DNA of 64,000 bases from contig NZ_LR590477.1 in the NCBI RefSeq assembly GCF_901482445.1, positions 124,001 to 188,000 on the forward strand, given 5' to 3'. Source of the DNA: Neisseria lactamica (GTDB lineage Bacteria; Pseudomonadota; Gammaproteobacteria; Burkholderiales; Neisseriaceae). Below, piece by piece: positions 39,152-47,701 of this stretch (the first letter of the stretch is position 1; each line of letters begins with the position of its first letter). A program made the position numbers and the translations under genes. The notes under the pieces were generated by a model. The model saw nothing but the letters and a program-made list of their open reading frames with translations. It did not search any database and had not been told where the DNA came from.

Positions 39152-39754
39152 ATGAACGAAAAACTCCCTCCCGACGCGCTGATTGAAGCCGCGCTTTTGA
39201 CCCAGGCCGAACCCCTAAACGAAAAATCTATGCGCGAATTGTGTGTGCCGCCGCTGTCGCAGGACAAATTAATTGACGTGTTGGCGCAGTTGAAAACGCG
39301 TTGGCAGGGCAGGGCGTTGCAACTGGTGCATACGCACGAGGGCTGGCGTTTTCAGATTGTTCAGACGGCATTCGAGCGGCTGGGCAGCCTGCAAGAACAG
39401 CGTGCGCCGCGCTATTCCCGCGCCGTGATGGAAACGCTGGCGATTATCGCCTACCAGCAGCCCGTAACGCGCGGCGACATCGAGGGCATACGCGGCGTGG
39501 CGGTGTCGCAGAACGTGATGCAGACCTTGCAGGATCGGGGTTGGATTGAAGTCATCGGACATCGGGACACATTGGGAAAACCCGCATTGTGGGCGACAAC
39601 GGCAACGTTCCTCAGCGATTTGCGCTTGGACGGTCTGGAAGAACTGCCGCCGTTGACCGAACTGGGCGAATTGGTTTTGCCCGATTTGATAGAAATGCCG
39701 CCGACGGATGAAGAAGAGCCGGAAGCCGTATCGTCCGATACCCTGCCCAACTGA
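39152..39754 (+). CDS. scpB: segregation and condensation protein B
   Basis: ScpB is the kleisin-associated winged-helix subunit of the SMC-ScpAB condensin. The 200-residue protein has the two winged-helix halves; RYSRAVMETLAIIAYQQPVTRGDIE and the following IRGVAVSQNVMQTL are typical. No scpA lies beside it. Two single uptake sequences precede it (near 39022 and 39112). Confidence 0.93.
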   Translation: MNEKLPPDALIEAALLTQAEPLNEKSMRELCVPPLSQDKLIDVLAQLKTRWQGRALQLVHTHEGWRFQIVQTAFERLGSLQEQRAPRYSRAVMETLAIIAYQQPVTRGDIEGIRGVAVSQNVMQTLQDRGWIEVIGHRDTLGKPALWATTATFLSDLRLDGLEELPPLTELGELVLPDLIEMPPTDEEEPEAVSSDTLPN

Positions 39755-39761
39755 AATTCCA

Positions 39762-39798
39762 AATGCCGTCTGAAACGCACATTGCTTCAGACGGCATT
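39762..39798 (+). terminator. DUS-pair terminator after scpB
   Basis: A 13-base-pair stem (39762-39774/39786-39798) with an 11-base loop, 7 bases past the stop. Confidence 0.8.
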
Positions 39799-39937
39799 GC
39801 AACAAATAAGCAGATAAAAACAAGCACTAAGCAAAATTAAGGAAAAACTTATTTTTAATTTAAAAAATCTTAGTTATAATTCGAATATCTAAAGTTGATA
39901 TTGCTTTTGTCGGTAGAATTGCTAAGGAATCCTCACG

Positions 39938-41605
39938 ATGCTTCTAACACTTTCTTTGCGTGATTTTGTCATTGTTGAAAATCTGAATCTGGATTTTCAA
40001 AGCGGCTTTACCGTATTGACCGGAGAAACCGGCGCGGGCAAGTCCATTACTTTGGATGCGATTGGTCTGCTGTTGGGCGACAAAGCCGATTACAGCCAAG
40101 TCCGCAGCGGTGCAAAAGAAGCGCAGTTGTCGGCATTGTTCGATATTTCCCATTTGCCTGTTTTAAAAGCAGAATTGTATGAACAGGGGCTTTTAAACGA
40201 CGGAGAAGAAGAACTCAGTATCCGCCGCATTATCGATGCTAAAGGCAAAAGCCGCAGCTTTATCAACAATCAGGCCGCTACCTTGGCGCAACTCAAATCC
40301 GTCGGCAGCCAGCTTATCGACATCCACGGGCAAAACGCCCATCATTCGCTTAATCAGGAAGCCGCCCAGCGCGAATTGTTGGACGCATTTGCGGGTAGCA
40401 GGGAGCAGGCGGAAACCGTCAGGCAGCTTTATCAAAATTGGGCCAATGCGAAAAAAGCCCTTCAAGAGGCGCAGGAACACGCCGATGCCGTCATTATCGA
40501 GCGGGAGCGTTTGGAATGGCAGTTTAACGAACTGAACCAGTTGGACATTAAACAAGGCGAATGGGAAGCCCTCAGCCAAAGCCACGATAGCCTTGCCCAT
40601 TCCGCCGAGCTGTTGCAGGCCGCTGAAGAAGTCGGGAGTAAGATTGACGGCGACAACGGCATCCAACGCCATATCTATCAATGTCAAAAACTATTGGACA
40701 ATCTGCAAAATATCGAGCCGCGTTTTGCCGAGAGCCTGAATATGTTGGCAAGCATCGAAGCCGAATTGGGCGAAATCAGTGCCAATATGCGCGATGTGGC
40801 AGGACGCAGCGACATCAATCCCAATGAATTGGCGGCACAGGAACAGCGTATGGGCGAACTGATGGGGATGGCGCGGAAATACCGCATCGAACCTGAACAA
40901 TTGCCGCAAAAGCTGGCTGAAATCGAAGAGCACCTGCAAAGCCTGCAAGCCGCTGCCGATTTGGAAGCATTGGCGCAAACCGTTGCCCGCAACCTTGCCG
41001 AATATCAGGAAGCCGCCCACATTCTTTCCGCTATGCGCCATCAGGCTGCCGGCAGGCTTGGCGAAGAGACGACGGAAAATATGCAGCATCTCGCGATGAA
41101 AGGCGCGCGTTTCGATATTGTCCTGCTGCCGTCTTCCCCGACGGCACACGGTTTGGAGCAGGTTCAATTTCAAGTTGCCGCCAACAAAGGCAATCCGCCC
41201 CGTCCGCTGAACAAAGTCGCGTCCGGCGGCGAACTTGCCCGTATCAGCCTTGCCTTGCAGGTTGTTACCAGCCAATACACGCAAATCCCCACGCTGATTT
41301 TTGACGAAGTAGATACCGGCATCGGCGGCGGAGTAGCCGAAATGGTCGGCAAAGCCCTGCGTGCTTTGGGTAAAAAACATCAGGTACTTGCCGTTACCCA
41401 CCTTCCCCAAGTCGCATCCTGCGGAGAAAACCACTGGCGGGTATGCAAACACAGCGAAGGCGGGCAAACCGTCAGTGAAATCAGTATGTTGGATGAGAAT
41501 CAACGGATTGGGGAAATTGCCCGTATGCTGGGTGGGGAAGTCATTACCGAAACGACGCGCCGTCACGCTGCGGAATTGCTGCAACTCGCATCAAGAAATA
41601 GTTAA
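39938..41605 (+). CDS. recN: DNA repair protein RecN
   Basis: RecN is an SMC-like ATPase that acts at double-strand breaks in the RecA pathway, and in neisseriae also matters for transformation. The 555-residue protein has Walker A GETGAGKS (29-36), a long coiled-coil middle region, and the C-terminal signature SGGELARISLALQVV with Walker B LIFDEVDTGIGG. The upstream 140 bases are A+T-rich and contain TTAGTTATAATTC, a probable -10 region. Confidence 0.96.
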   Translation: MLLTLSLRDFVIVENLNLDFQSGFTVLTGETGAGKSITLDAIGLLLGDKADYSQVRSGAKEAQLSALFDISHLPVLKAELYEQGLLNDGEEELSIRRIIDAKGKSRSFINNQAATLAQLKSVGSQLIDIHGQNAHHSLNQEAAQRELLDAFAGSREQAETVRQLYQNWANAKKALQEAQEHADAVIIERERLEWQFNELNQLDIKQGEWEALSQSHDSLAHSAELLQAAEEVGSKIDGDNGIQRHIYQCQKLLDNLQNIEPRFAESLNMLASIEAELGEISANMRDVAGRSDINPNELAAQEQRMGELMGMARKYRIEPEQLPQKLAEIEEHLQSLQAAADLEALAQTVARNLAEYQEAAHILSAMRHQAAGRLGEETTENMQHLAMKGARFDIVLLPSSPTAHGLEQVQFQVAANKGNPPRPLNKVASGGELARISLALQVVTSQYTQIPTLIFDEVDTGIGGGVAEMVGKALRALGKKHQVLAVTHLPQVASCGENHWRVCKHSEGGQTVSEISMLDENQRIGEIARMLGGEVITETTRRHAAELLQLASRNS

Positions 41606-41719
41606 TTTTAAAATCAACATATTATTAGGATAACTGGGAATTTTTGTTCAAAACAGTAGACAGAATTTAAATAAAACGGTATTATTCTATTTTTCCAATC
41701 ACTTAAAAGTGATTGTACC

Positions 41720-41796
41720 GCACCCGTAGCTCAGTTGGATAGAGTATCTGGCTACGAACCAGAGGGTCGGGCGTTCGAATCGCTCCGGGTGCGCCA
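41720..41796 (+). tRNA. tRNA-Arg (ACG anticodon)
   Basis: The 77-base cloverleaf has acceptor stem GCACCCG/CGGGTGC, D arm GCTCAGTTGGATAGAG, anticodon arm TCTGG-CTACGAA-CCAGA (anticodon ACG, expected to be edited to ICG), TTCGAAT in the T arm and an encoded GCCA end. A small hairpin AATCACTT/AAGTGATT lies just upstream (41697-41714). Confidence 0.97.
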
Positions 41797-41813
41797 GTAA
41801 GAAAATACAATAC

Positions 41814-41888
41814 GCGCCCATCGTCTAGCGGTTAGGACATCGCCCTTTCACGGCGGTAACCGGGGTTCGATTCCCCGTGGGCGTGCCA
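41814..41888 (+). tRNA. tRNA-Glu (TTC anticodon)
   Basis: The 75-base cloverleaf has acceptor stem GCGCCCA/TGGGCGT (first pair G-U), anticodon arm CGCCC-TTTCACG-type loop with anticodon TTC, T arm GGGGTTCGATTCCCC and an encoded GCCA end. It follows tRNA-Arg by 17 bases and is probably transcribed with it. Confidence 0.96.
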
Positions 41889-41893
41889 ATTCA

Positions 41894-41922
41894 AAATGCC
41901 TCCGATATGATCGGAGGCATTT
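41894..41922 (+). terminator. terminator after the tRNA pair
   Basis: A perfect 13-base-pair stem AAATGCCTCCGAT/ATCGGAGGCATTT with a 3-base loop. The heptanucleotide array begins in its last bases. Confidence 0.85.
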
Positions 41923-42083
41923 CCCATTTCCCATTTCCCATTTCCCATTTCCCATTTCCCATTTCCCATTTCCCATTTCCCATTTCCCATTTCCCATTTC
42001 CCATTTCCCATTTCCCATTTCCCATTTCCCATTTCCCATTTCCCATTTCCCATTTCCCATTTCCCATTTCCCACTTCCCATTT
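41919..42083. repeat. heptanucleotide tandem array (CATTTCC)n
   Basis: About 165 bases are made of roughly 23 near-perfect copies of the 7-base unit CATTTCC; the next-to-last unit carries a change (CACTTCC). The minus strand reads GGGAAAT repeatedly, so runs of three G recur every 7 bases with 4-base gaps. Copy number should be unstable. Confidence 0.98.
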
Positions 42084-42257
42084 CTTATATATCGAGTTCT
42101 CGAGAAGGGATTATTAACAAAAATTAACATCCTTTACTTTGATACAAGTAACAGGGCGTTTTTTTGTTTGTTTTTGAGGATTCGTAATTTTACCGTCAGG
42201 ATTGGTATGTTTATTTGAATATGATTTTCTGCGGTCGGGACGGTATGCGGCAAAGGG

Positions 42258-43877
42258 TTAGGGAGTCATGTTCTGCCTTCTGACGATGGCGCGGATGACG
42301 GTGCGGTTGGGGTGGATGGCGTGGCGCAGGCGTTTTGAGAGGGGGTGGGGTAAGTCTAGGATTTCGGCGGCAACGGCGGCGGCGCATATGGGGGCGGTGG
42401 CGAGTCCGCGCGTGCCGTGCGCGGTGTTGGCGTAGGCATTGGGCAGGTACGGGCAGGGTGAATCTATGCGGTAGTTTTTGTCCAGCGCGAGTTTGGCGTA
42501 AGTCTGCCGCATAGCGGCAATGTCGCCGAGTGCGCCGACGATGGGCAGGTGGTCGGGGCTGTCGCAGCGTATGGCGGCGTGTCCCCGGTATTTTTGAGGG
42601 TTTGGGTTGGCGGCAAACAATGATTCGGCAAGGGCGGGATTAAGGTGTGCTAGTGCTTGGCGGTTTGAGGTTTCTTCGGCTTCGTTCCATCCGGTATGGC
42701 TGCTGTTGGGAATAAAACTTGCACCGTAGCAGTGCAGTCCGTGCCACGACGGGCTGATGTAACTTTCACCTGAAACGGCGCAACGCAGTTGTTCGGAAAA
42801 CGGGGTGGACGGTGTGAGGCCGGTTTGTCCGCGTATTTGCCTGAGGGGCAGGGCGGCGAGGTTGGTTTCGGGCAGGCAGGGGCTGTGCGCGCCGGTGCAG
42901 TAGACGATGTGTGTGGCAGAAAAGATGCCGTTTGGCGTGCTTGCAATCCACTTTTCCCCGTCGTGGGAAATGCCGGTTAACGGTGTGTCTTCGTGCAGTT
43001 TAATCAGCGGATGGCTGAGGAGGGCGCGGACGAATGCGGGCGGGTTGAGCCATACGCCGTGCTGCCAGAATAGTCCGCATGAAGGGTGGTCGTATGGGAC
43101 GGACAGCGGGATGCCGGCGATTTTTTCAGCTTCTGCCTGCGTGATGCTGCGGTAGAGGTGGTTATGGTGTTTTTGCAAACCCAATTCGTGATTGCGTTGT
43201 TGTTCGGTGCGGCTGTAATTGAGGTGGATGATGCCGTTGCCGCCCCAGGTTTCGGATTCGGGCAGGATGTGTCCGAGCAGGCGTTTGGTGTAGCCGTAGC
43301 CGGCAAGCAGCAGTTCGGTTTGTTCGGTATCGTGCGGCGAGATTTTGGCATAGAGCAGCCCTTGGCGGTTGCCGCTGGCGGCTTGGGCGGCTTTTCGGGC
43401 TTCCAATACGGTAACGGAAATGCCGTGTGATGCTAAGGCGTGGGCGGTTGCCGCGCCGGATATGCCCGCGCCGATGACGAAGACGTGTTCCGGTTTTTGC
43501 CGTTCGGATGTTTGTGGAAGTGCAAACCAGGGTTTGTCGGGGGTGTTTTCTGTTTGCGCGATGGCTTCGGTCTGCCAAGAGATATGGTGGAAATGTTCGT
43601 GCAGGCGGTGAGTGCGTGAAGGCGGAACCAGCCAAAAACGGACATCGGGCAGGATGTGTTCGATGAGGTTGATGCTGTTGAATTGTAGGCACTGCGTTGC
43701 CTGATCCAAACGGTGCTTCAGACGGCATTCTGCATCCGAAGCATCTTGTGCGGTTTGAAAATTGGGAATCTGATTATCGGGGAGGCAGATAATCAGGTTG
43801 AGCGGTTGCGCGCGTTTGCCGATAATATTGTAAAGCGTGCGGATGTCGGGAATGCCGCCCCAAGCGAGATTGTCCAT
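42258..43877 (-). CDS. mnmC: MnmC-type FAD-dependent tRNA cmnm5(s2)U34 oxidoreductase lacking the methyltransferase domain
   Basis: The 539-residue protein matches the FAD domain of MnmC, which turns cmnm5(s2)U34 into nm5(s2)U34 in tRNA. The dinucleotide-binding motif VFVIGAGISGAATAHALASH begins near residue 131, then ASGNRQGLLY and SPDHLPIVGALGD, and near the end AHGTRGLATAPICAAAVAAE. Bifunctional MnmC carries an N-terminal methyltransferase of about 245 residues; here only about 130 residues precede the FAD domain and no SAM motif is visible. An MnmM-like gene lies 3 kb away (46904). A DUS lies in the 5' part. Confidence 0.85.
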   Translation of the reverse strand: MDNLAWGGIPDIRTLYNIIGKRAQPLNLIICLPDNQIPNFQTAQDASDAECRLKHRLDQATQCLQFNSINLIEHILPDVRFWLVPPSRTHRLHEHFHHISWQTEAIAQTENTPDKPWFALPQTSERQKPEHVFVIGAGISGAATAHALASHGISVTVLEARKAAQAASGNRQGLLYAKISPHDTEQTELLLAGYGYTKRLLGHILPESETWGGNGIIHLNYSRTEQQRNHELGLQKHHNHLYRSITQAEAEKIAGIPLSVPYDHPSCGLFWQHGVWLNPPAFVRALLSHPLIKLHEDTPLTGISHDGEKWIASTPNGIFSATHIVYCTGAHSPCLPETNLAALPLRQIRGQTGLTPSTPFSEQLRCAVSGESYISPSWHGLHCYGASFIPNSSHTGWNEAEETSNRQALAHLNPALAESLFAANPNPQKYRGHAAIRCDSPDHLPIVGALGDIAAMRQTYAKLALDKNYRIDSPCPYLPNAYANTAHGTRGLATAPICAAAVAAEILDLPHPLSKRLRHAIHPNRTVIRAIVRRQNMTP

Positions 43878-43996
43878 ATCAATGCCGTCTGAAATGTGGG
43901 TTTGAATATCGGTATCGGGATAAAGCTGTTAAAATACGCGCCGTTTGAAGGCACGCCTGCGCCTGCCGGATATTGTATGCCGAACCGAGGTGTTTT

Positions 43997-44365
43997 TTGA
44001 ATAATATTCCTGTTGAAATCCGCTTGTTGAAAAACCGTACCGTATTGGTTTTGACTTACGGGGACGAATCTAAAAATCTGCCTGCCGAGTTTTTGCGCGT
44101 CTATTCGCCGAGTGCGGAAGTGCGCGGACACGGCGTGGGACAGGATGTTTTGCAGACCGGCAAGGCGGATGTCCAAATCACGGATTTGCAGCCTGTCGGA
44201 CAGTATGCGCTGAAAATCAGTTTTTCGGACGGGCACGATAGCGGTCTTTACGATTGGGCGTATCTGCACAGACTGGCATACGGATACGATGCGATGTGGC
44301 AGGAATATTTGGACAAATTGGCGGCGGCTGGTGCGTCGCGTTTTGAAAAGCAATCAGATTGTTAA
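43997..44365 (+). CDS. DUF971 (gamma-butyrobetaine hydroxylase N-terminal-like) protein
   Basis: The protein has about 122 residues from a TTG start with GAGG six bases upstream (LNNIPVEIRLLKNRTVLVL). The stretch LPAEFLRVYSPSAEVRGHG and the C-terminal GHDSGLYDWAYLHRLAYGY are hallmarks of the DUF971 fold found alone in bacteria and at the N-terminus of gamma-butyrobetaine hydroxylase. Standalone versions lie near ubiE in many proteobacteria, as here (42 bases upstream of it). Role unknown. Confidence 0.85.
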   Translation: MNNIPVEIRLLKNRTVLVLTYGDESKNLPAEFLRVYSPSAEVRGHGVGQDVLQTGKADVQITDLQPVGQYALKISFSDGHDSGLYDWAYLHRLAYGYDAMWQEYLDKLAAAGASRFEKQSDC

Positions 44366-44407
44366 GTTTGGGATGCCAGAGGACGGCATCAGGGAGGTGG
44401 TCAGAAG

Positions 44408-45145
44408 ATGGGCGGACAAAAAACGCATTTCGGATTCAGTACGGTCAACGAAGATGAGAAAGCCGGAAAAGTGGCGGAAGTCTTCCATTCGGTTGCAAAA
44501 AATTACGACATTATGAACGATGTGATGTCGGCAGGGCTGCACCGCGTATGGAAACACTTTACCATCCATACGGCACACTTGAAAAAAGGGGACAAGGTGC
44601 TGGATATTGCGGGCGGTACGGGCGATTTGTCGCGCGGTTGGGCAAAACGCGTCGGCAAAGAAGGCGAGGTTTGGCTGACCGATATTAATTCTTCTATGCT
44701 GACCGTCGGGCGCGACCGGCTTTTGAACGAAGGTATGATTCTCCCCGTATCGCTTGCCGATGCGGAAAAACTGCCTTTCCCCGACAATTATTTTAATTTG
44801 GTTTCCGTGGCGTTCGGTTTGCGGAATATGACGCATAAAGATGCCGCGCTAAAAGAGATGTACCGTGTTTTGAAACCGGGCGGCATGTTGCTGGTGTTGG
44901 AGTTTTCCAAAATCTACAAGCCGCTCGAAGGCGCATACGATTTTTATTCGTTCAAGCTGCTGCCGGTCATGGGCAGGCTGATTGCCAAAGATGCGGAGAG
45001 TTACCAATATCTTGCCGAATCCATCCGTATGCACCCCGATCAGGAAACTTTGAAACAGATGATGCTGGATGCCGGATTCGACAGTGTGGACTATCACAAT
45101 ATGAGTGCGGGCATCGTCGCGCTGCATAAGGGCGTGAAATTTTAA
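44408..45145 (+). CDS. ubiE: ubiquinone/menaquinone biosynthesis C-methyltransferase UbiE
   Basis: UbiE methylates the quinone ring at carbon 2. The 245-residue class I methyltransferase shows [20 protein letters not shown], the SAM motif [33 protein letters not shown] and the end [15 protein letters not shown]. It follows the DUF971 gene on the same strand. Together with ubiC and ubiA in this window it covers early and middle steps of ubiquinone synthesis. Confidence 0.97.
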   Translation: MGGQKTHFGFSTVNEDEKAGKVAEVFHSVAKNYDIMNDVMSAGLHRVWKHFTIHTAHLKKGDKVLDIAGGTGDLSRGWAKRVGKEGEVWLTDINSSMLTVGRDRLLNEGMILPVSLADAEKLPFPDNYFNLVSVAFGLRNMTHKDAALKEMYRVLKPGGMLLVLEFSKIYKPLEGAYDFYSFKLLPVMGRLIAKDAESYQYLAESIRMHPDQETLKQMMLDAGFDSVDYHNMSAGIVALHKGVKF

Positions 45146-45164
45146 ACGGACTGCCGGTGCAGCC

Positions 45165-45197
45165 AATGCCGTCTGAACACGTTTCAGACGGCATTTT
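45165..45197 (+). terminator. DUS-pair terminator after ubiE
   Basis: A 13-base-pair stem 45165-45177/45183-45195 with a 5-base loop and a following T run. Confidence 0.88.
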
Positions 45198-45280
45198 TGT
45201 GTTTTTTGAGACAAAGGTTTCAAATCCTAAAAATTAATTCACATAATTATCAATAATTTATAAACTTTTTAAAAAATAGG

Positions 45281-45320
45281 AACAATTATCATTTGCAAAA
45301 TTGGGAGATGTCTGTATAAT
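45281..45320 (+). promoter_or_regulatory. promoter with Fur-box-like operator
   Basis: AACAATTATCATTTGCAAA (45281-45299) resembles a Fur box. It overlaps the -35 TTGCAA (45293-45298), which is followed 16 bases later by TATAAT (45315-45320). The arrangement predicts iron-repressed expression of the HutZ-like gene starting at 45365. Confidence 0.6.
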
Positions 45321-45364
45321 GCAGTCAATCCAGTAAACAACGCAGCAGACGAAAGGAGGGAAAA

Positions 45365-45844
45365 ATGCCGGAAAGTATTTTCAAACAGATTTCCTCCGAT
45401 ATTTTGAGGCTGCACCGTGATTCTGTTTATTCCCTGCTCGCAACCTCGGGTTGCAACTGTCAGGTGCATGAAGCGGCGTATGTCAACATTGACGGCAAAT
45501 ATTATATTGCGCTTTCGTGCGAACCCGAGGTAGGAGAAGTTAAAACAGGTATTTTGCTGATTGAAGATGAAAGCCGCAGCCTGCGTTTGAGCTGGGTCGG
45601 CAGTGCGCGGGAGCTTGACCGCAAGGATAATGCCTATAAGCGCGCCTTGTCTGCGCTATCTAGAAAGTTGGGGCGGTGTAAAGACAAGCTGCATACGGCG
45701 GTTCAGCCGTTTTTGTTGGAGCTGGTGCCGGAGAAAGGCAGGTTTTCTGTCGGCGATGAAGAAGTTTGGATTTCTCAAAACGATTTGGTGAGGGCTTTAT
45801 ATCCTGTCGGATACAGTATGCGGCAGGCAGTGTTGCAGATTTAA
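45365..45844 (+). CDS. HugZ/HutZ-like haem utilisation protein
   Basis: The 159-residue protein aligns along its length with the split-barrel HutZ/HugZ haem-utilisation family. It shows an N-terminal VYSLLATSG strand, then GILLIEDESRSLRLSWVGSA, and near the end PFLLELVPEKGRFSVGDEEV followed by WISQNDLV. HutZ uses a C-terminal histidine as haem ligand; this protein ends without a clear equivalent (YPVGYSMRQAVLQI), so haem degradation is uncertain. AAAGGAGGG precedes the ATG. The Fur-type promoter supports a link to iron or haem. Confidence 0.65.
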   Translation: MPESIFKQISSDILRLHRDSVYSLLATSGCNCQVHEAAYVNIDGKYYIALSCEPEVGEVKTGILLIEDESRSLRLSWVGSARELDRKDNAYKRALSALSRKLGRCKDKLHTAVQPFLLELVPEKGRFSVGDEEVWISQNDLVRALYPVGYSMRQAVLQI

Positions 45845-45873
45845 AGTTTTGGTAGTGGTTTGTGTTCCTTTTG

Positions 45874-45902
45874 CGCCCCTTTTTCAAGGGGCGATTTTTT
45901 TT
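45874..45902 (+). terminator. Rho-independent terminator after the HutZ-like gene
   Basis: An 8-base-pair G+C stem CGCCCCTT/AAGGGGCG with a 4-base loop, followed by A and eight T residues. Confidence 0.92.
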
Positions 45903-45928
45903 GCGTACAGATTGGCGGCAGGGTAAAA

Positions 45929-45959
45929 ATGCCGTCTGAAACCGGCATTCAGACGGCAT
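45929..45959 (-). terminator. DUS-pair terminator after folK
   Basis: Stem 45929-45940/45948-45959 with a 7-base loop; on the minus strand it is 12 bases past the folK stop and is followed by an A+T-rich run. Confidence 0.72.
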
Positions 45960-45971
45960 CTGTGTGCGGAA

Positions 45972-46466
45972 TTACCTGTCCGGTAAAAGACGGATACCTT
46001 GATTGCCCAGTTGTTTTGACAATTCGGCAACTTTTCCGTGTTTTCCTAAAATAAAATCAGGGAGGATTTCCGCCAAAGGGCGTATGACGAAACTGCGTTC
46101 GTGCGCGCGCGGATGCGGCAGGGTGAGGCGGGGGTCGTCGCTGGATAGGCCGTCAAAGTCGATGATGTCCAAATCCAATGTGCGCGGCGCGTTTCGGAAA
46201 CTGCGTTCGCGCCCGAAATCCGCCTCGATACGGTTGAGCAAAGAGAGCAGCGAGATGCCGTCCATATCGGTGGAGACGGTGCAGACGGCATTGACGAAAT
46301 CGGGCTGATTGTCGTAACCGACGGGCGCGGTCATATACAGTGAGGAAGCCTGTTCAAGCCGGATGTCGGGATGGGACGAGAGCGCGTCCAATGCGCCGCG
46401 TATTTGTTGTGCGGGGTTGTCAAGGTTGCTGCCCAAGGCGATGACGGCAAAATGTCTGTTGTTCAT
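45972..46466 (-). CDS. folK: 2-amino-4-hydroxy-6-hydroxymethyldihydropteridine pyrophosphokinase
   Basis: FolK transfers pyrophosphate from ATP to the pterin in folate synthesis. The 164-residue protein shows the family signatures ALGSNLDNPAQQIR, PDFVNAV and RTLDLDIIDFDG with LPHPRAHERSFV. A SirB-family gene lies 9 bases upstream on the same strand. Confidence 0.95.
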   Translation of the reverse strand: MNNRHFAVIALGSNLDNPAQQIRGALDALSSHPDIRLEQASSLYMTAPVGYDNQPDFVNAVCTVSTDMDGISLLSLLNRIEADFGRERSFRNAPRTLDLDIIDFDGLSSDDPRLTLPHPRAHERSFVIRPLAEILPDFILGKHGKVAELSKQLGNQGIRLLPDR

Positions 46467-46475
46467 GGCAGTGTT

Positions 46476-46850
46476 TCAGAATGGCAGGACTTTGGTTTTG
46501 GCAAGGTAAACGATACAGGCGACGCAACAAATGGCAAGCAGGTAAACGGCATAGAATTTGACCGAGCGGGGGCGGGCGCGCATCATCATCATACCCAATG
46601 CGATATAGGCGAGCAGAAGCAGGATTTTTGTGCCGAGCCAAGGCGCGTTGAACGGGGAGAAATGGGTGATTTTCATCAGCCACAATCCCGTAAACAGCAG
46701 CATGGTGTCGTTGAGGTGGGGCAGTGCCTTCCACAAGCCCGCCAAAGGTTTTTCGGGATTTTTCCAAAGCAGGAAAAAGCGGATGTTGAACAACAAAATG
46801 GTAACGGTAACGAAGATTTGGTGGCTGTATTTGACAATCAGATACTGCAT
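46476..46850 (-). CDS. SirB family inner-membrane protein
   Basis: The 124-residue protein has four hydrophobic helices and the SirB-type pattern (LIVKYSHQIFVTVTILLFNIR; ALPHLNDTMLLFTGLWLM). The family's function is unclear despite its name, which comes from a regulatory locus of Salmonella. It is probably co-transcribed with folK. Confidence 0.8.
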   Translation of the reverse strand: MQYLIVKYSHQIFVTVTILLFNIRFFLLWKNPEKPLAGLWKALPHLNDTMLLFTGLWLMKITHFSPFNAPWLGTKILLLLAYIALGMMMMRARPRSVKFYAVYLLAICCVACIVYLAKTKVLPF

Positions 46851-46903
46851 GGTCGGCTCTTATCAAAATAAGGGTTGGAATCGGCTTATTTTACCGCAAA
46901 CAT

Positions 46904-47470
46904 TTATTTTTGACGTAACTTTTCAAATGCCAACAGATAGGGAGGGTTGTTTTTCCGGTTGGTAAACCCGTAACGCAAAACGGCAAACTGTTCTTGAGGC
47001 AGGTTTTTTGCCCATTGTTCGATTGCTTCTGCCTCCTGTTTGCCGTTTTCGTGTCCCGGATAGAGGACGGCAATAAGCATACCGCCTTCTTTCAGCAGGG
47101 ACAGGGCGGCAGAAAGGGCGGTAATGCTGGTTTCCGTGCGGGTGGTAAGGCTTTTGTCCCCGCCGGGCAGCCAGCCGAAGTTGAAAATGGCGGCATTTAG
47201 CGGTTCTGAAACATATTGTTTCAGGTTTTCGTGTCCGTCCAAGATGAGCCGTACATTGCTGTAACCTGCTTCCTGCAGACGGCATCGGGTGTTGTTCAGG
47301 GCTTGGGGCTGGATATCGAATGCCCACACTTTTCCCCGGATGCCTGCGGTTTGGGCGAGGAAAAGGGTGTCGTGTCCGTTGCCGGCTGTGCCGTCCAAAG
47401 CATTGCCGCCTTCGGGAAGCACCTGCCGTAAAAGGCAATGGGCGAATGGGATGATGTTTTTCAATAACAT
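46904..47470 (-). CDS. MnmM/YtqB-like SAM-dependent methyltransferase
   Basis: The 188-residue class I methyltransferase has the SAM motif LDGTAGNGHDTLFLAQ (about 25-40) and the family-specific block FNFGWLPGGDKSLTTR. It belongs to the group once labelled putative rRNA methylase, which includes B. subtilis YtqB, renamed MnmM because it methylates nm5s2U34 in tRNA. With the MnmC-type oxidoreductase in this window lacking its own methyltransferase domain, this gene is a good candidate for the missing step. The tRNA function is inferred. Confidence 0.75.
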   Translation of the reverse strand: MLLKNIIPFAHCLLRQVLPEGGNALDGTAGNGHDTLFLAQTAGIRGKVWAFDIQPQALNNTRCRLQEAGYSNVRLILDGHENLKQYVSEPLNAAIFNFGWLPGGDKSLTTRTETSITALSAALSLLKEGGMLIAVLYPGHENGKQEAEAIEQWAKNLPQEQFAVLRYGFTNRKNNPPYLLAFEKLRQK

Positions 47471-47649
47471 TTTGAAATGCCGCCTGAAAATAAAAGGCTG
47501 CGCCTTAATAATCCGCCGGTTTTAACGGTTTGTCTCGGAAAGACAATTGTTTTCCGGCCGGGTAGGAAGTTATCCTGTGGAAAATGGCTCTGTCGAATAC
47601 CTTGAAGATAAGTAGGCTTATCGGCACTGTATGAAAATACGGTCAAATA

Positions 47650-47681
47650 AAAATACCTTACCGTTTCCGATAAGGTATTAA
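47650..47681 (-). terminator. terminator after hfq
   Basis: Stem AATACCTTA/TAAGGTATT (47652-47660/47671-47679) with a 10-base loop; on the minus strand it is followed by TTTTTATTTG. Confidence 0.75.
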
Positions 47682-47701
47682 AATATATGAAATCGTGCGG
47701 A

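Noticed and set aside
41919..42083. CRISPR array
   Set aside because: Seven-base direct repeats without spacers are a minisatellite; no cas genes in the window.
41832..42218. Open frames in several phases through the heptamer array, encoding MGNGKWE-type or FPISHFP-type repeats
   Set aside because: They arise from the 7-base repeat read as 21-base periods, lack ribosome binding sites, and one starts inside tRNA-Glu.
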